Below, piece by piece: positions 50,865 through 60,190 of a stretch of DNA of 64,000 nt. The notes under the pieces are model-generated. The model was not told the DNA's origin. It saw only the letters and a program-made list of their open reading frames with translations, and made no database searches. The stretch comes from Fulverythrobacter ferritrahens (GTDB taxonomy: Bacteria; Pseudomonadota; Alphaproteobacteria; Sphingomonadales; Sphingomonadaceae). The stretch lies in contig NZ_JACDXU010000002.1 in NCBI RefSeq assembly GCF_020539485.1, positions 558,001-622,000 on the forward strand, given 5' to 3'. The translations under genes and the position numbers were made by a program. Every line of letters starts with the position of its first letter. Position 1 is the first letter of the stretch.

Positions 50865-53537
50865 TCAGGCGGCCAGCTTGCGCAGCACATATTGCAGGAT
50901 GCCGCCATTCATGAAGTATTCCACTTCATTGGCGGTATCGATGCGGCACAGGGCAGTGAAGGTGAAGGTCGAACCGTCCGCCTTGGTGACTTCCACTTCG
51001 ACATCCTGCTGCGGCTTGAGATCGGCCACGCCGCGGATGGTGAAGCTGCAATCGCCGTCGAGGCCCAGGGACAGGCGGGTATCGCCTTCCTTGAACTGCA
51101 GGGGCAGCACGCCCATGCCGACGAGGTTGGAGCGGTGGATACGCTCGAAGCTTTCCACGATCACCGCGCGCACGCCCAGGAGGTTGGTGCCCTTGGCCGC
51201 CCAGTCGCGGCTGGAACCGGTGCCGTATTCCTTGCCGGCGACCACCACCATCGGCGTGCCTTCGGCCTTGTGCTTCATCGCCACGTCATAGACCGGCAGC
51301 ACTTCGTCACCATAACGGCTCATGCCGCCTTCGATGCCGGGAACCATCTCGTTCTTGATGCGGATATTGGCGAAGGTGCCGCGCATCATCACTTCGTGAT
51401 GGCCGCGCCGCGCGCCATAGGAGTTGAAGTCCGCCTTGGCCACCTGATGCGCCATCAGCCATTCGCCCGCGGGGCTGTCGGCCTTGATCGAACCGGCCGG
51501 GCTGATGTGATCGGTGGTGATGGAATCGCCCAGGATCAGCAGCGGCTTGGCTTCCACGATGTCGGAAACCGGGGCCGGGGTCATGGTCATGCCTTCGAAG
51601 TAAGGCGGGTTGGCGATATAGGTGGAGCCTGCACGCCAGGAATAGGTTTCCGAACCGGCAACGTCGATTGCCTGCCAGTGCTTGTCGCCCTTGTAGACGT
51701 CGGCATAGCGGGCCTGGAACATGGCGCGATCCATGCAGCTCGCCATGGTTTCATAGACTTCGTTATTGGTCGGCCAGATGTCCTTGAGGAACACGTCCTG
51801 GCCATCCTTGCTCGTGCCGATGGGGGTGGTGATGAAATCTTCCACCACGGTGCCCTTCAGCGCATAGGCCACCACCAGCGGCGGGCTGGCGAGGAAGTTG
51901 GCGCGCACATCGGGGCTGACGCGGCCTTCGAAATTGCGGTTGCCCGAGATGACGGCGGCGGCGACGAGGCCGTTTTCGTTGATCGCCTTGCTGATCGGTT
52001 CGGCCAGCGGGCCGGAATTGCCGATGCAGGTGGTGCAGCCATAGCCGACCAGGTTGAAGCCGATATTGTCGAGGTGGGACTGGAGGCCCGCCTTGTTGAG
52101 ATAATCGGTAACGACCTGCGAGCCGGGGGCCAGCGAGGTCTTCACCCAGGGCTTGGGCTTGAGGCCGAATTCGTCCGCCTTCTTGGCGACGAGGCCGGCG
52201 GCAACCAGCACGCCCGGATTGGAAGTGTTGGTGCAGCTGGTGATGGCCGCGATCATCACGTCGCCATCGCCCACGTCGAAGTCCTTACCCTGCACCGGAA
52301 CGCGGGTGGCGGTCTTCTTGTAGGTTTCGGTCATGTCCTTGTTGAACACGTCGTCCACCTCGGGCAGCGGCACCCAGTCCTGCGGGCGCTTCGGCCCGGC
52401 GAGCGAGGGCACCACGGTCGACAGGTCGAGTTCCAGCGTGGAGGAGAACACCGGTTCCACGGCGCCCGGTTCCATCCAGAAGCCCTGTTCCTTGGCATAG
52501 GCTTCCACCAGGGCGATCTGTTCTTCCTCGCGGCCGGTCAGGCGCAGGTAATCCAGCGTCTTGTCGTCAATGCCGAAGAAACCGCAGGTCGCGCCATATT
52601 CGGGGGCCATATTGGCCAGGGTGGCGCGGTCGGCCAGCGTCAGCGAGGCAAGGCCGGGGCCGTAATATTCGACAAAGCGGCCCACCACGCCATGCTTGCG
52701 CAGCATGGAGGTGCAGGTCAGCACGAGGTCGGTCGCGGTCACGCCTTCCTTCAGCTCGCCAGTGAACTTGAAGCCGACCACTTCGGGGATCAGCATGGAA
52801 ACCGGCTGGCCCAGCATCGCGGCCTCGGCCTCGATCCCGCCGACGCCCCAGCCCAGCACGCCCAGGCCGTTGACCATGGTGGTGTGGCTGTCCGTGCCGA
52901 CGCAGGTGTCGAAATAGGCCACGGTCTCGCCATTCTGGTCCACGCTGGTCCACACCGACTTGGCGATGTTTTCCAGGTTCACCTGATGGCAGATGCCGGT
53001 GCCCGGGGGCACGGCGTAGAAATTGTTGAGCGACTTGGAACCCCACTTGAGGAAGTCATAGCGTTCCATGTTGCGCTGATATTCGATCTCGACGTTCTCC
53101 TCGAACGCCTTGGGGTGACCGAATTCGTCCACCATCACCGAGTGGTCGATCACGAGGTTGACCGGCACCAGCGGATTGATCTTGCTGGTGTCGCCGCCCA
53201 GCTTGGCAATGGCATCGCGCATGGCGGCCAGATCGACCACGCAGGGCACGCCGGTGAAATCCTGCAGCAGCACGCGGGCCGGGCGATACTGGATTTCAGC
53301 GCCGGTCACGGGGTTCTTCTGCCAGTCGGCAATGGCCTGGATGTCGTCGGTGGAAACGGTGAAGCCGCCATCTTCGAAGCGGAGCAGGTTTTCCAGCAGC
53401 ACCTTCATCGAGAAGGGCAGGCGGCTGACGTCGCCGATCTTTTCCGCCGCCTTGTTGAGGGAGTAATAGGCATAGTCCTTGCCTCCCACGCTGAGCGTGC
53501 TGCGGGTGCCGAGCGAGTTCTTGCCGACCTGGGTCAT
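50865..53537 (-). CDS. acnA: Aconitate hydratase A
   Basis: 890 aa. TCA-cycle enzyme (citrate to isocitrate) and, in apo form, possible mRNA-binding regulator. Cluster ligands: a Cys in [13 protein letters not shown] and two in [12 protein letters not shown]. Substrate-binding [20 protein letters not shown] and [17 protein letters not shown] are present. N-terminus [20 protein letters not shown] matches AcnA-type enzymes. Single-gene unit with its own terminator. Confidence 0.97.
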   Translation of the reverse strand: MTQVGKNSLGTRSTLSVGGKDYAYYSLNKAAEKIGDVSRLPFSMKVLLENLLRFEDGGFTVSTDDIQAIADWQKNPVTGAEIQYRPARVLLQDFTGVPCVVDLAAMRDAIAKLGGDTSKINPLVPVNLVIDHSVMVDEFGHPKAFEENVEIEYQRNMERYDFLKWGSKSLNNFYAVPPGTGICHQVNLENIAKSVWTSVDQNGETVAYFDTCVGTDSHTTMVNGLGVLGWGVGGIEAEAAMLGQPVSMLIPEVVGFKFTGELKEGVTATDLVLTCTSMLRKHGVVGRFVEYYGPGLASLTLADRATLANMAPEYGATCGFFGIDDKTLDYLRLTGREEEQIALVEAYAKEQGFWMEPGAVEPVFSSTLELDLSTVVPSLAGPKRPQDWVPLPEVDDVFNKDMTETYKKTATRVPVQGKDFDVGDGDVMIAAITSCTNTSNPGVLVAAGLVAKKADEFGLKPKPWVKTSLAPGSQVVTDYLNKAGLQSHLDNIGFNLVGYGCTTCIGNSGPLAEPISKAINENGLVAAAVISGNRNFEGRVSPDVRANFLASPPLVVAYALKGTVVEDFITTPIGTSKDGQDVFLKDIWPTNNEVYETMASCMDRAMFQARYADVYKGDKHWQAIDVAGSETYSWRAGSTYIANPPYFEGMTMTPAPVSDIVEAKPLLILGDSITTDHISPAGSIKADSPAGEWLMAHQVAKADFNSYGARRGHHEVMMRGTFANIRIKNEMVPGIEGGMSRYGDEVLPVYDVAMKHKAEGTPMVVVAGKEYGTGSSRDWAAKGTNLLGVRAVIVESFERIHRSNLVGMGVLPLQFKEGDTRLSLGLDGDCSFTIRGVADLKPQQDVEVEVTKADGSTFTFTALCRIDTANEVEYFMNGGILQYVLRKLAA

Positions 53538-53738
53538 CTGTGCGCCGTCCTCTTATTTCCGAATTGCGGAGCCCTCCGATGCGCTCGTTTGCGAAGGAGG
53601 GGAGTCGCCCGGCACCTGCGCGTTTTGCCCCGCAAGGTCAAGGGTTGGGCCTTGCAAATAGCCGTCCGCCAGGGCGCTTTTTCATGCTCTGTGGCGAATC
53701 CTTGGCGCAGGCGCACACCCGCGCTATCGCTCCCGCCG

Positions 53739-53933
53739 ATGAATGGAATCGGCAACTCTCCCCGCAAAGCGGAGCCGCTGCGCGTCGCGGTCATGGCGGC
53801 TGCATTGGTGGTGGCCGCATGTGCCGGCGCGGGGCTGGGCTTCCTGCTCGATCTGATGAACGGGGATGAGGCTCCCGCCGGCTCGGCAGACAGCGGCGCG
53901 GGCAATGGCCCGATCGGGCTGAACGCGCCTTAG
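53739..53933 (+). CDS. Small membrane protein
   Basis: 64 aa, one hydrophobic helix (RVAVMAAALVVAACAGAGLGFLL, about 15-37) and an Asp/Gly/Ala-rich tail. Start MNGIGNSPRKAEPLR. No strong Shine-Dalgarno. It ends nine bases before the EamA gene stop on the other strand. Function unknown; a real gene is suggested by position between genes and by the clean membrane topology. Confidence 0.5.
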   Translation: MNGIGNSPRKAEPLRVAVMAAALVVAACAGAGLGFLLDLMNGDEAPAGSADSGAGNGPIGLNAP

Positions 53934-53942
53934 GCCGCGGGC

Positions 53943-54839
53943 CTAGAGTGCGGTCTGCTCGGTGCGCTTGCGGGGCGCCGCGATCCAGCAGCCTGCCACG
54001 ATCAGGGCCGAACCCAGCACCGTGGGCATGGTCACCGCTTCATCAAAGGCGATCCAGCCGAACAGGGCGGCCCACAGGAAGGCGGTATATTCAAAGGGCA
54101 CCAGCGCCTGCGTTTCGGCCCTTCCATAGGCCCAGCTGCCCAGCATCAGCGCGCCGATGGCCAGCACGGCGCTGATGCTCACGCTCATCCAGGCTTCCGT
54201 ATCGGGGATCACCAGCAGCCAGGGCGCGGCTATGACCAGAGTCAGCGTGGCGGCAACGCACTGGAACAGGGCCACTTCGGCAGGCTTGGCCAGCAGGGCC
54301 TGCTGGCGCTGGAGCACGAGGTTCCAGGCATAGAGGCAGGCGGAAACCAGCACGGCGATGACGCCCAGCGTTGCTTCGGGATGGGCGTTGGCCTCGCCCG
54401 CGCGGCCCAAAGCGATCACCAGAACGCCCACCAGTCCCAGCACCGATGCGCCGATGGCCTGCCGCCCCACCTTCTCCTTCAGCAGCAGCGCCGCCAGGAA
54501 CAGGGCGATCAGCGGGGCGATGAAGGAAATGGCAATCGCTTCCGCCATGGGCAGGCGGATCAGGCCGTAGAAGAAGCTTGTCCCCACGCCCGCCGACAGG
54601 CAGCCGCGCAGCATGTGCAGCTTCAGCAGCGGCAAATCCGGCCGCCGTGCGCCTTCCTTCAGCCATAGTGGCAGCACCATGGCCGCCCCCAGCACATTGC
54701 GCCAGAAGGTCGCGCTATAGGCGCCCAGCGCCAGCGAGGCGAACTTCATCGCCCCGTCCATCACCGAATAGAAGGCGATGGAAACTGCGATGGCCACGAA
54801 GGGCGCCATCGAATGCCGGGAATGGGCGGAATGGCTCAT
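53943..54839 (-). CDS. EamA/DMT-family transporter (2)
   Basis: 298 aa from the ATG at 54839; longer in-frame starts upstream lack hydrophobic character. Ten helices in two EamA repeats, with GMSHSAHSRHSMAPFVAIAV at the start, VGTSFFYGLIRLPMAEAIAI and GSWAYGRAETQALVPFEYTA as landmarks. It belongs to the RhaT/YcbK-like group of metabolite exporters; the substrate is unknown. Convergent with the small gene at 53739. Confidence 0.86.
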   Translation of the reverse strand: MSHSAHSRHSMAPFVAIAVSIAFYSVMDGAMKFASLALGAYSATFWRNVLGAAMVLPLWLKEGARRPDLPLLKLHMLRGCLSAGVGTSFFYGLIRLPMAEAIAISFIAPLIALFLAALLLKEKVGRQAIGASVLGLVGVLVIALGRAGEANAHPEATLGVIAVLVSACLYAWNLVLQRQQALLAKPAEVALFQCVAATLTLVIAAPWLLVIPDTEAWMSVSISAVLAIGALMLGSWAYGRAETQALVPFEYTAFLWAALFGWIAFDEAVTMPTVLGSALIVAGCWIAAPRKRTEQTAL

Positions 54840-54996
54840 GCCGGGGCACATAGGGCCGCGCCGCTGCGCCGTCACGCCGAATTGCCAGCTCCTTTCACGG
54901 TTAATTCTGCAGACATCGCTTTTGTTGAATGATTGGCTTAATATCACGACACATATGGCCGGGCCCCCTCCGGCGCATAGACAGGGCTAGATCTCG

Positions 54997-56385
54997 ATGA
55001 ATGTTCCGATGCGCAGGTTTGTTGTTCTTGGTTTGGCGGCGCTGGCGGTTCCCGCCGCGGTCTCAGCCCAGCCGGGACAGCCTGCGCCCACCCGGCAGCC
55101 GGCGGTGCCGCAACCCGCACCCACTCCGCTCCTGCCCGCCAATAGCCAGCCCGCCCCTGCCGCCGAGGCCGCTGCCACTCCGGTGGTCCAGCCTCTGGCC
55201 GATGCGGATCAGGCGCCGCTCAAATGGACCTTGGCTGATGGCGAGGCGCTGCTTGAACTGATCCAGGGCATCGGCTCGGAAGGGCTCATCCCCTATGATT
55301 ACCAGATGCAGGGCCTTGCCGCCGCGATTGCCGATGGCGAAGGCGCCAGTCTGGACGAGCAGGCGACCCGCAGCTTCTCCTGGCTGATCGAGGATCTGCG
55401 CGACGGGCGCACTCCGATGGAGGCGCGCAAGCAGTGGTTCGTGGTCGATCCCGATCCGGACCGGCTGCCCACTCGCCAGATCATGGCCGAGGCGCTGGAA
55501 AGCCACGACATTGCCGGAGTGGTCGGCAAGCTGGCGCCCACCGTGCCCGATTATGCGGAGCTCAAGGAAGCGCTGGCCGCAACGCCCAAGGCCAACAAGG
55601 CGCGCATCGCCCTGATCCGCGCCAATATGGATCGCTGGCGCTGGCTGGCGCGCGATCTGGGCTCGCAATATCTGCTGACCAATGTGCCCGAATATCAATT
55701 GCGGCTGACGGTGAACAACAAGATCATCCGCAGCTACAAGACGATCGTGGGCAAGCCGGGCCGCACCGCCACGCCGCAGCTGGCCGAAGTGGTGGAAGGC
55801 GTGATCTTCAACCCCACCTGGACCGTGCCGCAGAGCATCGTGAAGGGCGAAGGGCTGGGCGCGCGGCTGCTGGCCAATCCCGCTTCCGCCAAGGCGCAGG
55901 GCTATGCCGTCACCAAGGGCGCCAATGGCTTCGTCAATGTGGTGCAGCAGCCCGGCAAGAACAATTCGCTCGGCCTGATGAAGCTCGACATGCCCAACGA
56001 ACATGCGATCTTCCTGCATGACACGCCCTCGCGCCATCTGTTCGACAGTGACAGGCGCGCGCTCAGCCATGGCTGCATCCGCACCGAAAGGGCGCAGGAA
56101 CTGGCGATCACCATGGCGATCCTGGGCAAGGGCGCGGCCAAGGACGATGCCGTGGCCATCTCGGTTTCCGGCAAATATACCAAGGTGCCGCTGCAGAAGA
56201 CCTTCCCGGTCTACATTACCTATTTCACCATGGGCCGCGACATCAACGGCCAACTGACCACCTTCAACGACATCTACGACCGCGATGCCCCGGTTCTGGC
56301 CAGCTTCGACCAGCCCCGCCAGGCCAACCGCGCTCGCGAAACCGATGAGGAAGTGGTGGAGATCGTGGACGATCTGCAGATTTGA
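54997..56385 (+). CDS. L,D-transpeptidase, YcbB-type
   Basis: 462 aa. Signal peptide (1 to about 24), a proline-rich segment, then a scaffold region with RWRWLARDLGSQYLLTNVPE, and the YkuD catalytic domain (about 240-400) with HDTPSRHLFDSDRRALSHGC. The catalytic Cys is in SHGCIR and the His in the HxxS-like context before it. Makes 3-3 cross-links in peptidoglycan or attaches proteins to it. It is 2 kb from a second, unrelated L,D-transpeptidase. Confidence 0.93.
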   Translation: MNVPMRRFVVLGLAALAVPAAVSAQPGQPAPTRQPAVPQPAPTPLLPANSQPAPAAEAAATPVVQPLADADQAPLKWTLADGEALLELIQGIGSEGLIPYDYQMQGLAAAIADGEGASLDEQATRSFSWLIEDLRDGRTPMEARKQWFVVDPDPDRLPTRQIMAEALESHDIAGVVGKLAPTVPDYAELKEALAATPKANKARIALIRANMDRWRWLARDLGSQYLLTNVPEYQLRLTVNNKIIRSYKTIVGKPGRTATPQLAEVVEGVIFNPTWTVPQSIVKGEGLGARLLANPASAKAQGYAVTKGANGFVNVVQQPGKNNSLGLMKLDMPNEHAIFLHDTPSRHLFDSDRRALSHGCIRTERAQELAITMAILGKGAAKDDAVAISVSGKYTKVPLQKTFPVYITYFTMGRDINGQLTTFNDIYDRDAPVLASFDQPRQANRARETDEEVVEIVDDLQI

Positions 56386-56417
56386 GGCACAGCGGTTCTG
56401 TTGCTGCCCCTCAATCC

Positions 56418-56520
56418 CCGTTCGTCCTGAGCCTGTCGAAGGACTCGCGCTGAGTTTTGATCCGGGCGCTCTTAACGGCAACGCTTGCGCGCGTCCTTCG
56501 ACAGGCTCAGGACGAACGGG
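56418..56520. repeat. Paired palindromic repeat, family A (copy 2)
   Basis: CCGTTCGTCCTGAGCCTGTC... at 56418-56444 and its inverted partner at 56489-56520. Same pair as at 18162-18298, here with a shorter centre (about 44 bases). Confidence 0.85.
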
Positions 56521-56794
56521 TGTGGGTGAAGGGGGAACAGGGCACCAAGCCCCATCCGGCGGCGAGCCCGGACGTAACGCCATCCTATGGAACAAACCAA
56601 TCGCGCGGCCGGCACGGCGTCAGGAACTGAGGCGCGTGCGGAGCGGGCGGAGGGAGTTGCGAGAGACCGGGCGCCCATCCGCAGCGCCTTGGGTTCGGCC
56701 CTTTTTTCGGTGATCGGCCAGGAAAGGCGCCACGGGCTCGCGTGCGGCGTGTTTTCCCTCGCGAGTGATCATCTCGCGCCACTGGCGGTGATCC

Positions 56795-57022
56795 GTCCCG
56801 GAGAGCCCGTCCTCCAGGGACAGGTGTGCACGGGCAGAGGAGAGCACCACACATCCGATCATCCGCGTCTGAGCGCTGGGAGGCATTGCCATTGGGAGAA
56901 CCGCCCAAGGGAGCACACACCCGCGCCGGCCGCGTTGTTCTGTTGAACAAGGGAGGCTTGCGGTCGACTACGCGCACCTCCGGACTGGTAGGTAATTGCA
57001 GGGTTGGTAGTCCTGCAATGTG
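56795..57022 (-). ncRNA. Structured RNA candidate (6S-like rod)
   Basis: Read on the minus strand from the predicted start near 57021. First, a 5' hairpin TTGCAGG-N9-CCTGCAA. Then a long rod: CCAG...GGTGCGC (56988 to 56972) pairs with GCACACC...CTGG (56829 to 56814), with a bubble holding TTGTTC-AACA-GAACAA and an apical stem CTTGGG / CCCAAT. Size, rod with central bubble and the small hairpin recall 6S RNA. On the plus strand the fold is similar, so strand rests on the promoter. The identity is tentative. Confidence 0.42.
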
Positions 57023-57028
57023 CCGGGG

Positions 57029-57057
57029 CATATAACCGAAACGGTTCGCAATGTCAA
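57029..57057 (-). promoter_or_regulatory. Strong sigma-70-type promoter
   Basis: Minus strand: TTGACA (57057-57052), 17-base spacer, TATATG (57034-57029). A start near 57021-57022 is expected. It fires away from the L,D-transpeptidase at 57463 and into the structured RNA candidate. Confidence 0.6.
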
Positions 57058-57140
57058 TTCAAAACGCCAATCCTGTCAATCGTCCTCCGGGCGAAGGCGG
57101 GGACCGCTGGCCGGATTGCGTGGGGTGATGTGGAAGGGTT

Positions 57141-57427
57141 TCACGCGGAGACGCGGGGGCGCGGAGAGAGAGTGGGCGCTCGCAGAGGCGCAGGAGCGGC
57201 TGGGCGCTTTCCCTCTGCGCCTCCGCGTCTCCGCGTGAGTATTATTGGGTTCGCGCAAAGAGCGCGAAGAACGCTGAGGGGCTGCGCTAAACTCAGCCCC
57301 CTCGTCATTCCCGCGAACGCGGGAACCCAGTTCAATGGTTGCTGCTAGGTTCCCGCATTCGCGGGAATGACGAACTAATGAGGCCAAGCGCCACATCTTC
57401 GCGCGCTTTGCGGTCTTTGCGCGAACC
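57141..57427. repeat. Nested inverted repeats
   Basis: Three inverted pairs: TCACGCGGAGACGCGG (57141-57156) with its partner ending 57238; GGTTCGCGCAAAGAGCGCGA (57248-57267) with its partner 57397-57427; and inside the second, CGTCATTCCCGCGAACGCGG (57303-57322) with its partner 57349-57374. The innermost pair belongs to the CGTCATTCCC/CATCCCGGC palindrome family also found at 58157 and 63021. Confidence 0.7.
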
Positions 57428-57462
57428 GGAAACACGCCCCGCCAGTGCCTGTAATGTCGCTC

Positions 57463-58086
57463 TCAGACCAGCCCCAGCCGATCCGCATAAAGCAGCCGCC
57501 CGCCCGAAAGGTGCCACAGGGCTTCGTTGAAGTCCTCCGGGCTCATGGCGAAGCAGCCGTTGGAGCGGCCGAGGCGGCCCCATTTTTCGACATGGGCCTG
57601 TGTGGCGTAATCGGCCGAATGCATCACGATGGCGCGGGGCAGCGCATTGGAATTGTCCTGATCCAGCCCGCCGAGGCGGATCGAGGTGCCGTATCTGCCC
57701 TTGTACCATTCCCAGGTGATATAGGCGCCGCGGCTGGTGGCGTTGGAGCCTTCGATATTCGAGAATTGCTGCAGGAAGCCCGAATGGTCCGGGTCCGATC
57801 CTGTGCCATGGGCCACCAGGAAGCTGCGCACATTGCCTGCTTCCAGGTTGACGAAATGGAAGCGCGGAATGGCGGAATGGACGCCGTAATCGGCAATGCC
57901 GACAATATCCGTGCGCCACAGGGTACTGCCCGCCCGGTCCACTTCGCGCCGGGCGATGTCCAGCAGCTTGCGGTCCCGCTCCGAAAGGGGGGAAGCCTGG
58001 GCGAAGGCGCGCGTGGGCAGGGCGGCCATTGCGGCGGCGGCGCCTGCGACCTTCAGCAGATTTCGTCTGTCGAATGCCGTGCTCAT
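57463..58086 (-). CDS. Murein L,D-transpeptidase catalytic-domain (YkuD_2-type) protein
   Basis: 207 aa. Tat-like signal (RRNLLKVAGAAAAMAALPTRA) followed by a compact catalytic domain: VMHSADYATQAHVEKWGRLG, then RSNGCFAM carrying the candidate catalytic Cys. The active-site arrangement (H-x-x-...-GRSNGC) is that of the YkuD_2 group rather than the SHGC group. It modifies peptidoglycan in the periplasm. A twin-arginine-type start is unusual for an L,D-transpeptidase. Confidence 0.85.
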   Translation of the reverse strand: MSTAFDRRNLLKVAGAAAAMAALPTRAFAQASPLSERDRKLLDIARREVDRAGSTLWRTDIVGIADYGVHSAIPRFHFVNLEAGNVRSFLVAHGTGSDPDHSGFLQQFSNIEGSNATSRGAYITWEWYKGRYGTSIRLGGLDQDNSNALPRAIVMHSADYATQAHVEKWGRLGRSNGCFAMSPEDFNEALWHLSGGRLLYADRLGLV

Positions 58087-58156
58087 GGCGCTATTATGCC
58101 ATAAAATTCGTGAGAGGAAAATGAATGGTGAGCGGCGGTGTTGGGGGCTTCCCCTT

Positions 58157-58184
58157 CGTCATCCCGGCTTTCGCCGGGATGACC
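58157..58184. repeat. Solitary palindrome of the CGTCATCCCGGC family
   Basis: CGTCATCCCGGC-TTTC-GCCGGGATGACC, a single hairpin between the divergent-looking ends of the L,D-transpeptidase promoter and the GNAT gene. Related to the flanks of the GIY-YIG gene at 63021-63390. Confidence 0.75.
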
Positions 58185-58198
58185 AGTTGTTCAGCGGC

Positions 58199-58684
58199 CT
58201 ATCGCCCTTGCCCCGCCAGCGCGGTCAGCGCATCGCCGTCCACGCGCATCACGGTCCATTCGTCCATCATCTTCGCGCCCAGCGATTTGTAGAAGCCGAT
58301 GGAAGGCTCGTTCCAGTCCAGCACCCACCATTCCAGCCGGGCGCAATCGCGTTCCACCGCCAGCCGGGCAAGTTCGGTCAGCAGCGCCTTGCCCAGCCCC
58401 GCGCCGCGCGCTTCGGGCATGACGAACAGATCTTCCAGGTAAATCCCCGGCCGCCCTTCGAAAGTGGAGAAATTATGGAAGAACAGCGCAAAGCCGCGCG
58501 CTTCGCCATCAACCTCCCCGATCAGCACTTCGGCGTAAGGTCGAGAGCCGAACAATTTCTCGGCCAGCACCGCCTCGTCAAAGCGGACTTCGTGGGCGAG
58601 CTTTTCATAGTCTGCCAGTGCCCGGATCAGCGAGGCGATCAGCGGCATGTCGGCGGGAGTGGCCGCCCGGATGGAAATGCTCAT
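58199..58684 (-). CDS. GNAT-family N-acetyltransferase
   Basis: 161 aa. Acetyl-CoA motif A is in VMPEARGAGLGKALLTELAR; the following CARLEWWVLDWNEPSIGFYK is the usual motif B, as in diamine/polyamine acetyltransferases of the SAT-like group. Start overlaps the stop of the pentapeptide-like gene by four bases (ATGA), so it is coupled to it. Confidence 0.88.
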   Translation of the reverse strand: MSISIRAATPADMPLIASLIRALADYEKLAHEVRFDEAVLAEKLFGSRPYAEVLIGEVDGEARGFALFFHNFSTFEGRPGIYLEDLFVMPEARGAGLGKALLTELARLAVERDCARLEWWVLDWNEPSIGFYKSLGAKMMDEWTVMRVDGDALTALAGQGR

Positions 58685-58995
58685 TTCCCGTCAGTGCCAG
58701 TCTGGATGATGCGGCCCACTTCCAGCTCGTCGATCCGCAGCTTGCGGATGCGGGCCTTGCCGATGTTCAGCCTCCCGATGGCAAGCGCGCCCACGGCGAA
58801 AGCACCCAGCGCGAAGGCACCTATGGCAATCGCCCCGATGGCCCCGCTGCCCAGTGCCGCCGCGCCGGTGGCCGATGCTCCCGTGGCGCTGGCCCCGGTG
58901 GCGACTGCGCCGCGCGAGAGGGATGGCTTGCGCGTGGCGGGCAGGGCGGCGTCCCTGGTGACGGGCAGCACCTCCTGATCCGCCTTGCGCATCAT
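58681..58995 (-). CDS. Pentapeptide-like repeat protein in the ispG operon
   Basis: 104 aa; two adjacent ATGs (58995, 58992). After a 28-residue lead, about 14 tandem five-residue units follow: [20 protein letters not shown], then [20 protein letters not shown], then [20 protein letters not shown] and on. Each has a hydrophobic fifth residue, as in right-handed beta-helices. It starts at the ispG stop and overlaps the GNAT gene. Function unknown. Confidence 0.75.
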   Translation of the reverse strand: MMRKADQEVLPVTRDAALPATRKPSLSRGAVATGASATGASATGAAALGSGAIGAIAIGAFALGAFAVGALAIGRLNIGKARIRKLRIDELEVGRIIQTGTDGK

Positions 58996-60131
58996 GCCGC
59001 CTTCCCGTGCAGCGTATCCATGCTGACGGAAGTGCCCGCGTCTATCTCGGCCGCCTTGGCTTCCACCAGCTTCACGATGTGATCGAGCATGTCGGCATCG
59101 TTCACATGGTGGTCGGTCACGCCCGAGAGATAGACCATGTGCTTGCCCGCGCCGCCGCCGGTGATGCCGATGTCCGTCTCGCGTGCTTCGCCCGGCCCGT
59201 TGACCACGCAGCCCAGCACCGAAACGCTCATCGGCGTCTTGATGTGGCTCAGCCGGTCTTCCAGCGCGGCGACGGTGCGGATCACGTCGAAGCCCTGCCG
59301 CGCGCAGCTGGGGCAGGAGACGACGCGCACCCCGCGCGTGCGCAGGCCCAGGCTCTTGAGGATTTCATAGCCGACGCGCACTTCCTCTTCCGGCTCGGCC
59401 GAGAGGGAGACGCGGATCGTATCGCCAATGCCGGCCCACAGCAGATTGCCGATGCCGATGGAGCTTTTCACCGTGCCGCCGATCAGCCCGCCAGCCTCGG
59501 TAATGCCAAGGTGCAGGGGGCAATCAACCGCGTCGGCCAGTTGCATATAGGCGGCGACCGCCAGGAATACGTCGCTGGCCTTCACGGCCACTTTGTATTC
59601 GTGGAAATCGTGATCCTGTAGCAGCTTGATATGATCGAGCGCGCTTTCGACGAGCGCCTCGGGGCAGGGCTCGCCGTATTTTTCAAGCAGGTCTTTCTCA
59701 AGGCTGCCCGCATTCACGCCGATGCGGATCGAACAGCCATTGGCCTTGGCCGCGCGCACCACTTCGGCCACGCGTTCGCTGCTGCCGATATTGCCGGGAT
59801 TGATGCGCAGGCAGGCCGCGCCCGCGTCTGCCGCTTCCAGCGCGCGCTTGTAGTGAAAGTGGATGTCCGCAACGAGCGGCACGCGGGCGGCGCGGGCGAT
59901 CTGCTTGAAGGCCGCAGTGCTCTCCACATCCGGGCAGGAAACGCGGATGATGTCCGCGCCCGCTTCCTCGCAGCGGCGGATCTGGTCGATCGTGGCCACC
60001 GGATCGGACGTGAGCGTATTGGTCATGGTCTGCACCGTGATCGGCGCATCGCCGCCAACGGGGACATTACCGACCATGATCTGGCGGCTCTTGCGGCGCA
60101 TGATATCGCGCCAGGGGCGTATGGAAGACAT
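58992..60131 (-). CDS. ispG: (E)-4-hydroxy-3-methylbut-2-enyl-diphosphate synthase (flavodoxin)
   Basis: 379 aa. [4Fe-4S] enzyme of the MEP isoprenoid pathway. Landmarks: [33 protein letters not shown], and the cluster ligands CPSCARQGF and [10 protein letters not shown]. First gene of a run with the pentapeptide-like protein and GNAT gene. It starts 59 bases after the SMP-30 gene. Confidence 0.97.
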   Translation of the reverse strand: MSSIRPWRDIMRRKSRQIMVGNVPVGGDAPITVQTMTNTLTSDPVATIDQIRRCEEAGADIIRVSCPDVESTAAFKQIARAARVPLVADIHFHYKRALEAADAGAACLRINPGNIGSSERVAEVVRAAKANGCSIRIGVNAGSLEKDLLEKYGEPCPEALVESALDHIKLLQDHDFHEYKVAVKASDVFLAVAAYMQLADAVDCPLHLGITEAGGLIGGTVKSSIGIGNLLWAGIGDTIRVSLSAEPEEEVRVGYEILKSLGLRTRGVRVVSCPSCARQGFDVIRTVAALEDRLSHIKTPMSVSVLGCVVNGPGEARETDIGITGGGAGKHMVYLSGVTDHHVNDADMLDHIVKLVEAKAAEIDAGTSVSMDTLHGKAA

Positions 60132-60190
60132 GGCCCGCGATATAGAGGCAAGCGTGTTGCCCTACAATGACGGATCGGGGCGGTCGGCCC

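Larger units (their letters stand above)
56386..57462. other. 1.1-kb gene-free region (repeats plus structured RNA candidate)
   Basis: No convincing protein gene. It contains the paired repeat at 56418-56520, a minus-strand promoter (57029-57057) followed by a structured RNA candidate (56795-57022), and nested inverted repeats (57141-57427). The stretch 56521-56794 shows only a T-run (56701-56706) and no other recognised feature. Confidence 0.6.

Noticed and set aside
50757-53933. A 1058-residue open frame on the plus strand opposite acnA
   Set aside because: Shadow of the acnA reading frame with His/Gly/Ala-rich content. Only its last 64 codons after 53739 are kept as a separate small gene.
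56620-56916. Minus-strand frame of about 99 residues within the structured RNA region
   Set aside because: The lower half has fair third-position GC, but there is no ribosome site, it overlaps the folded RNA candidate and I recognise no family. A protein search would settle it.
56587-57050. RNase P RNA, tmRNA or SRP RNA in the gene-free region
   Set aside because: The GGAAAGUCC and ACAGAA...GGCUUA motifs of RNase P RNA, the ANDN tag of tmRNA and the GGUCAGGUCCGGAAGGAAGCAGC-like loop of SRP RNA are all absent.
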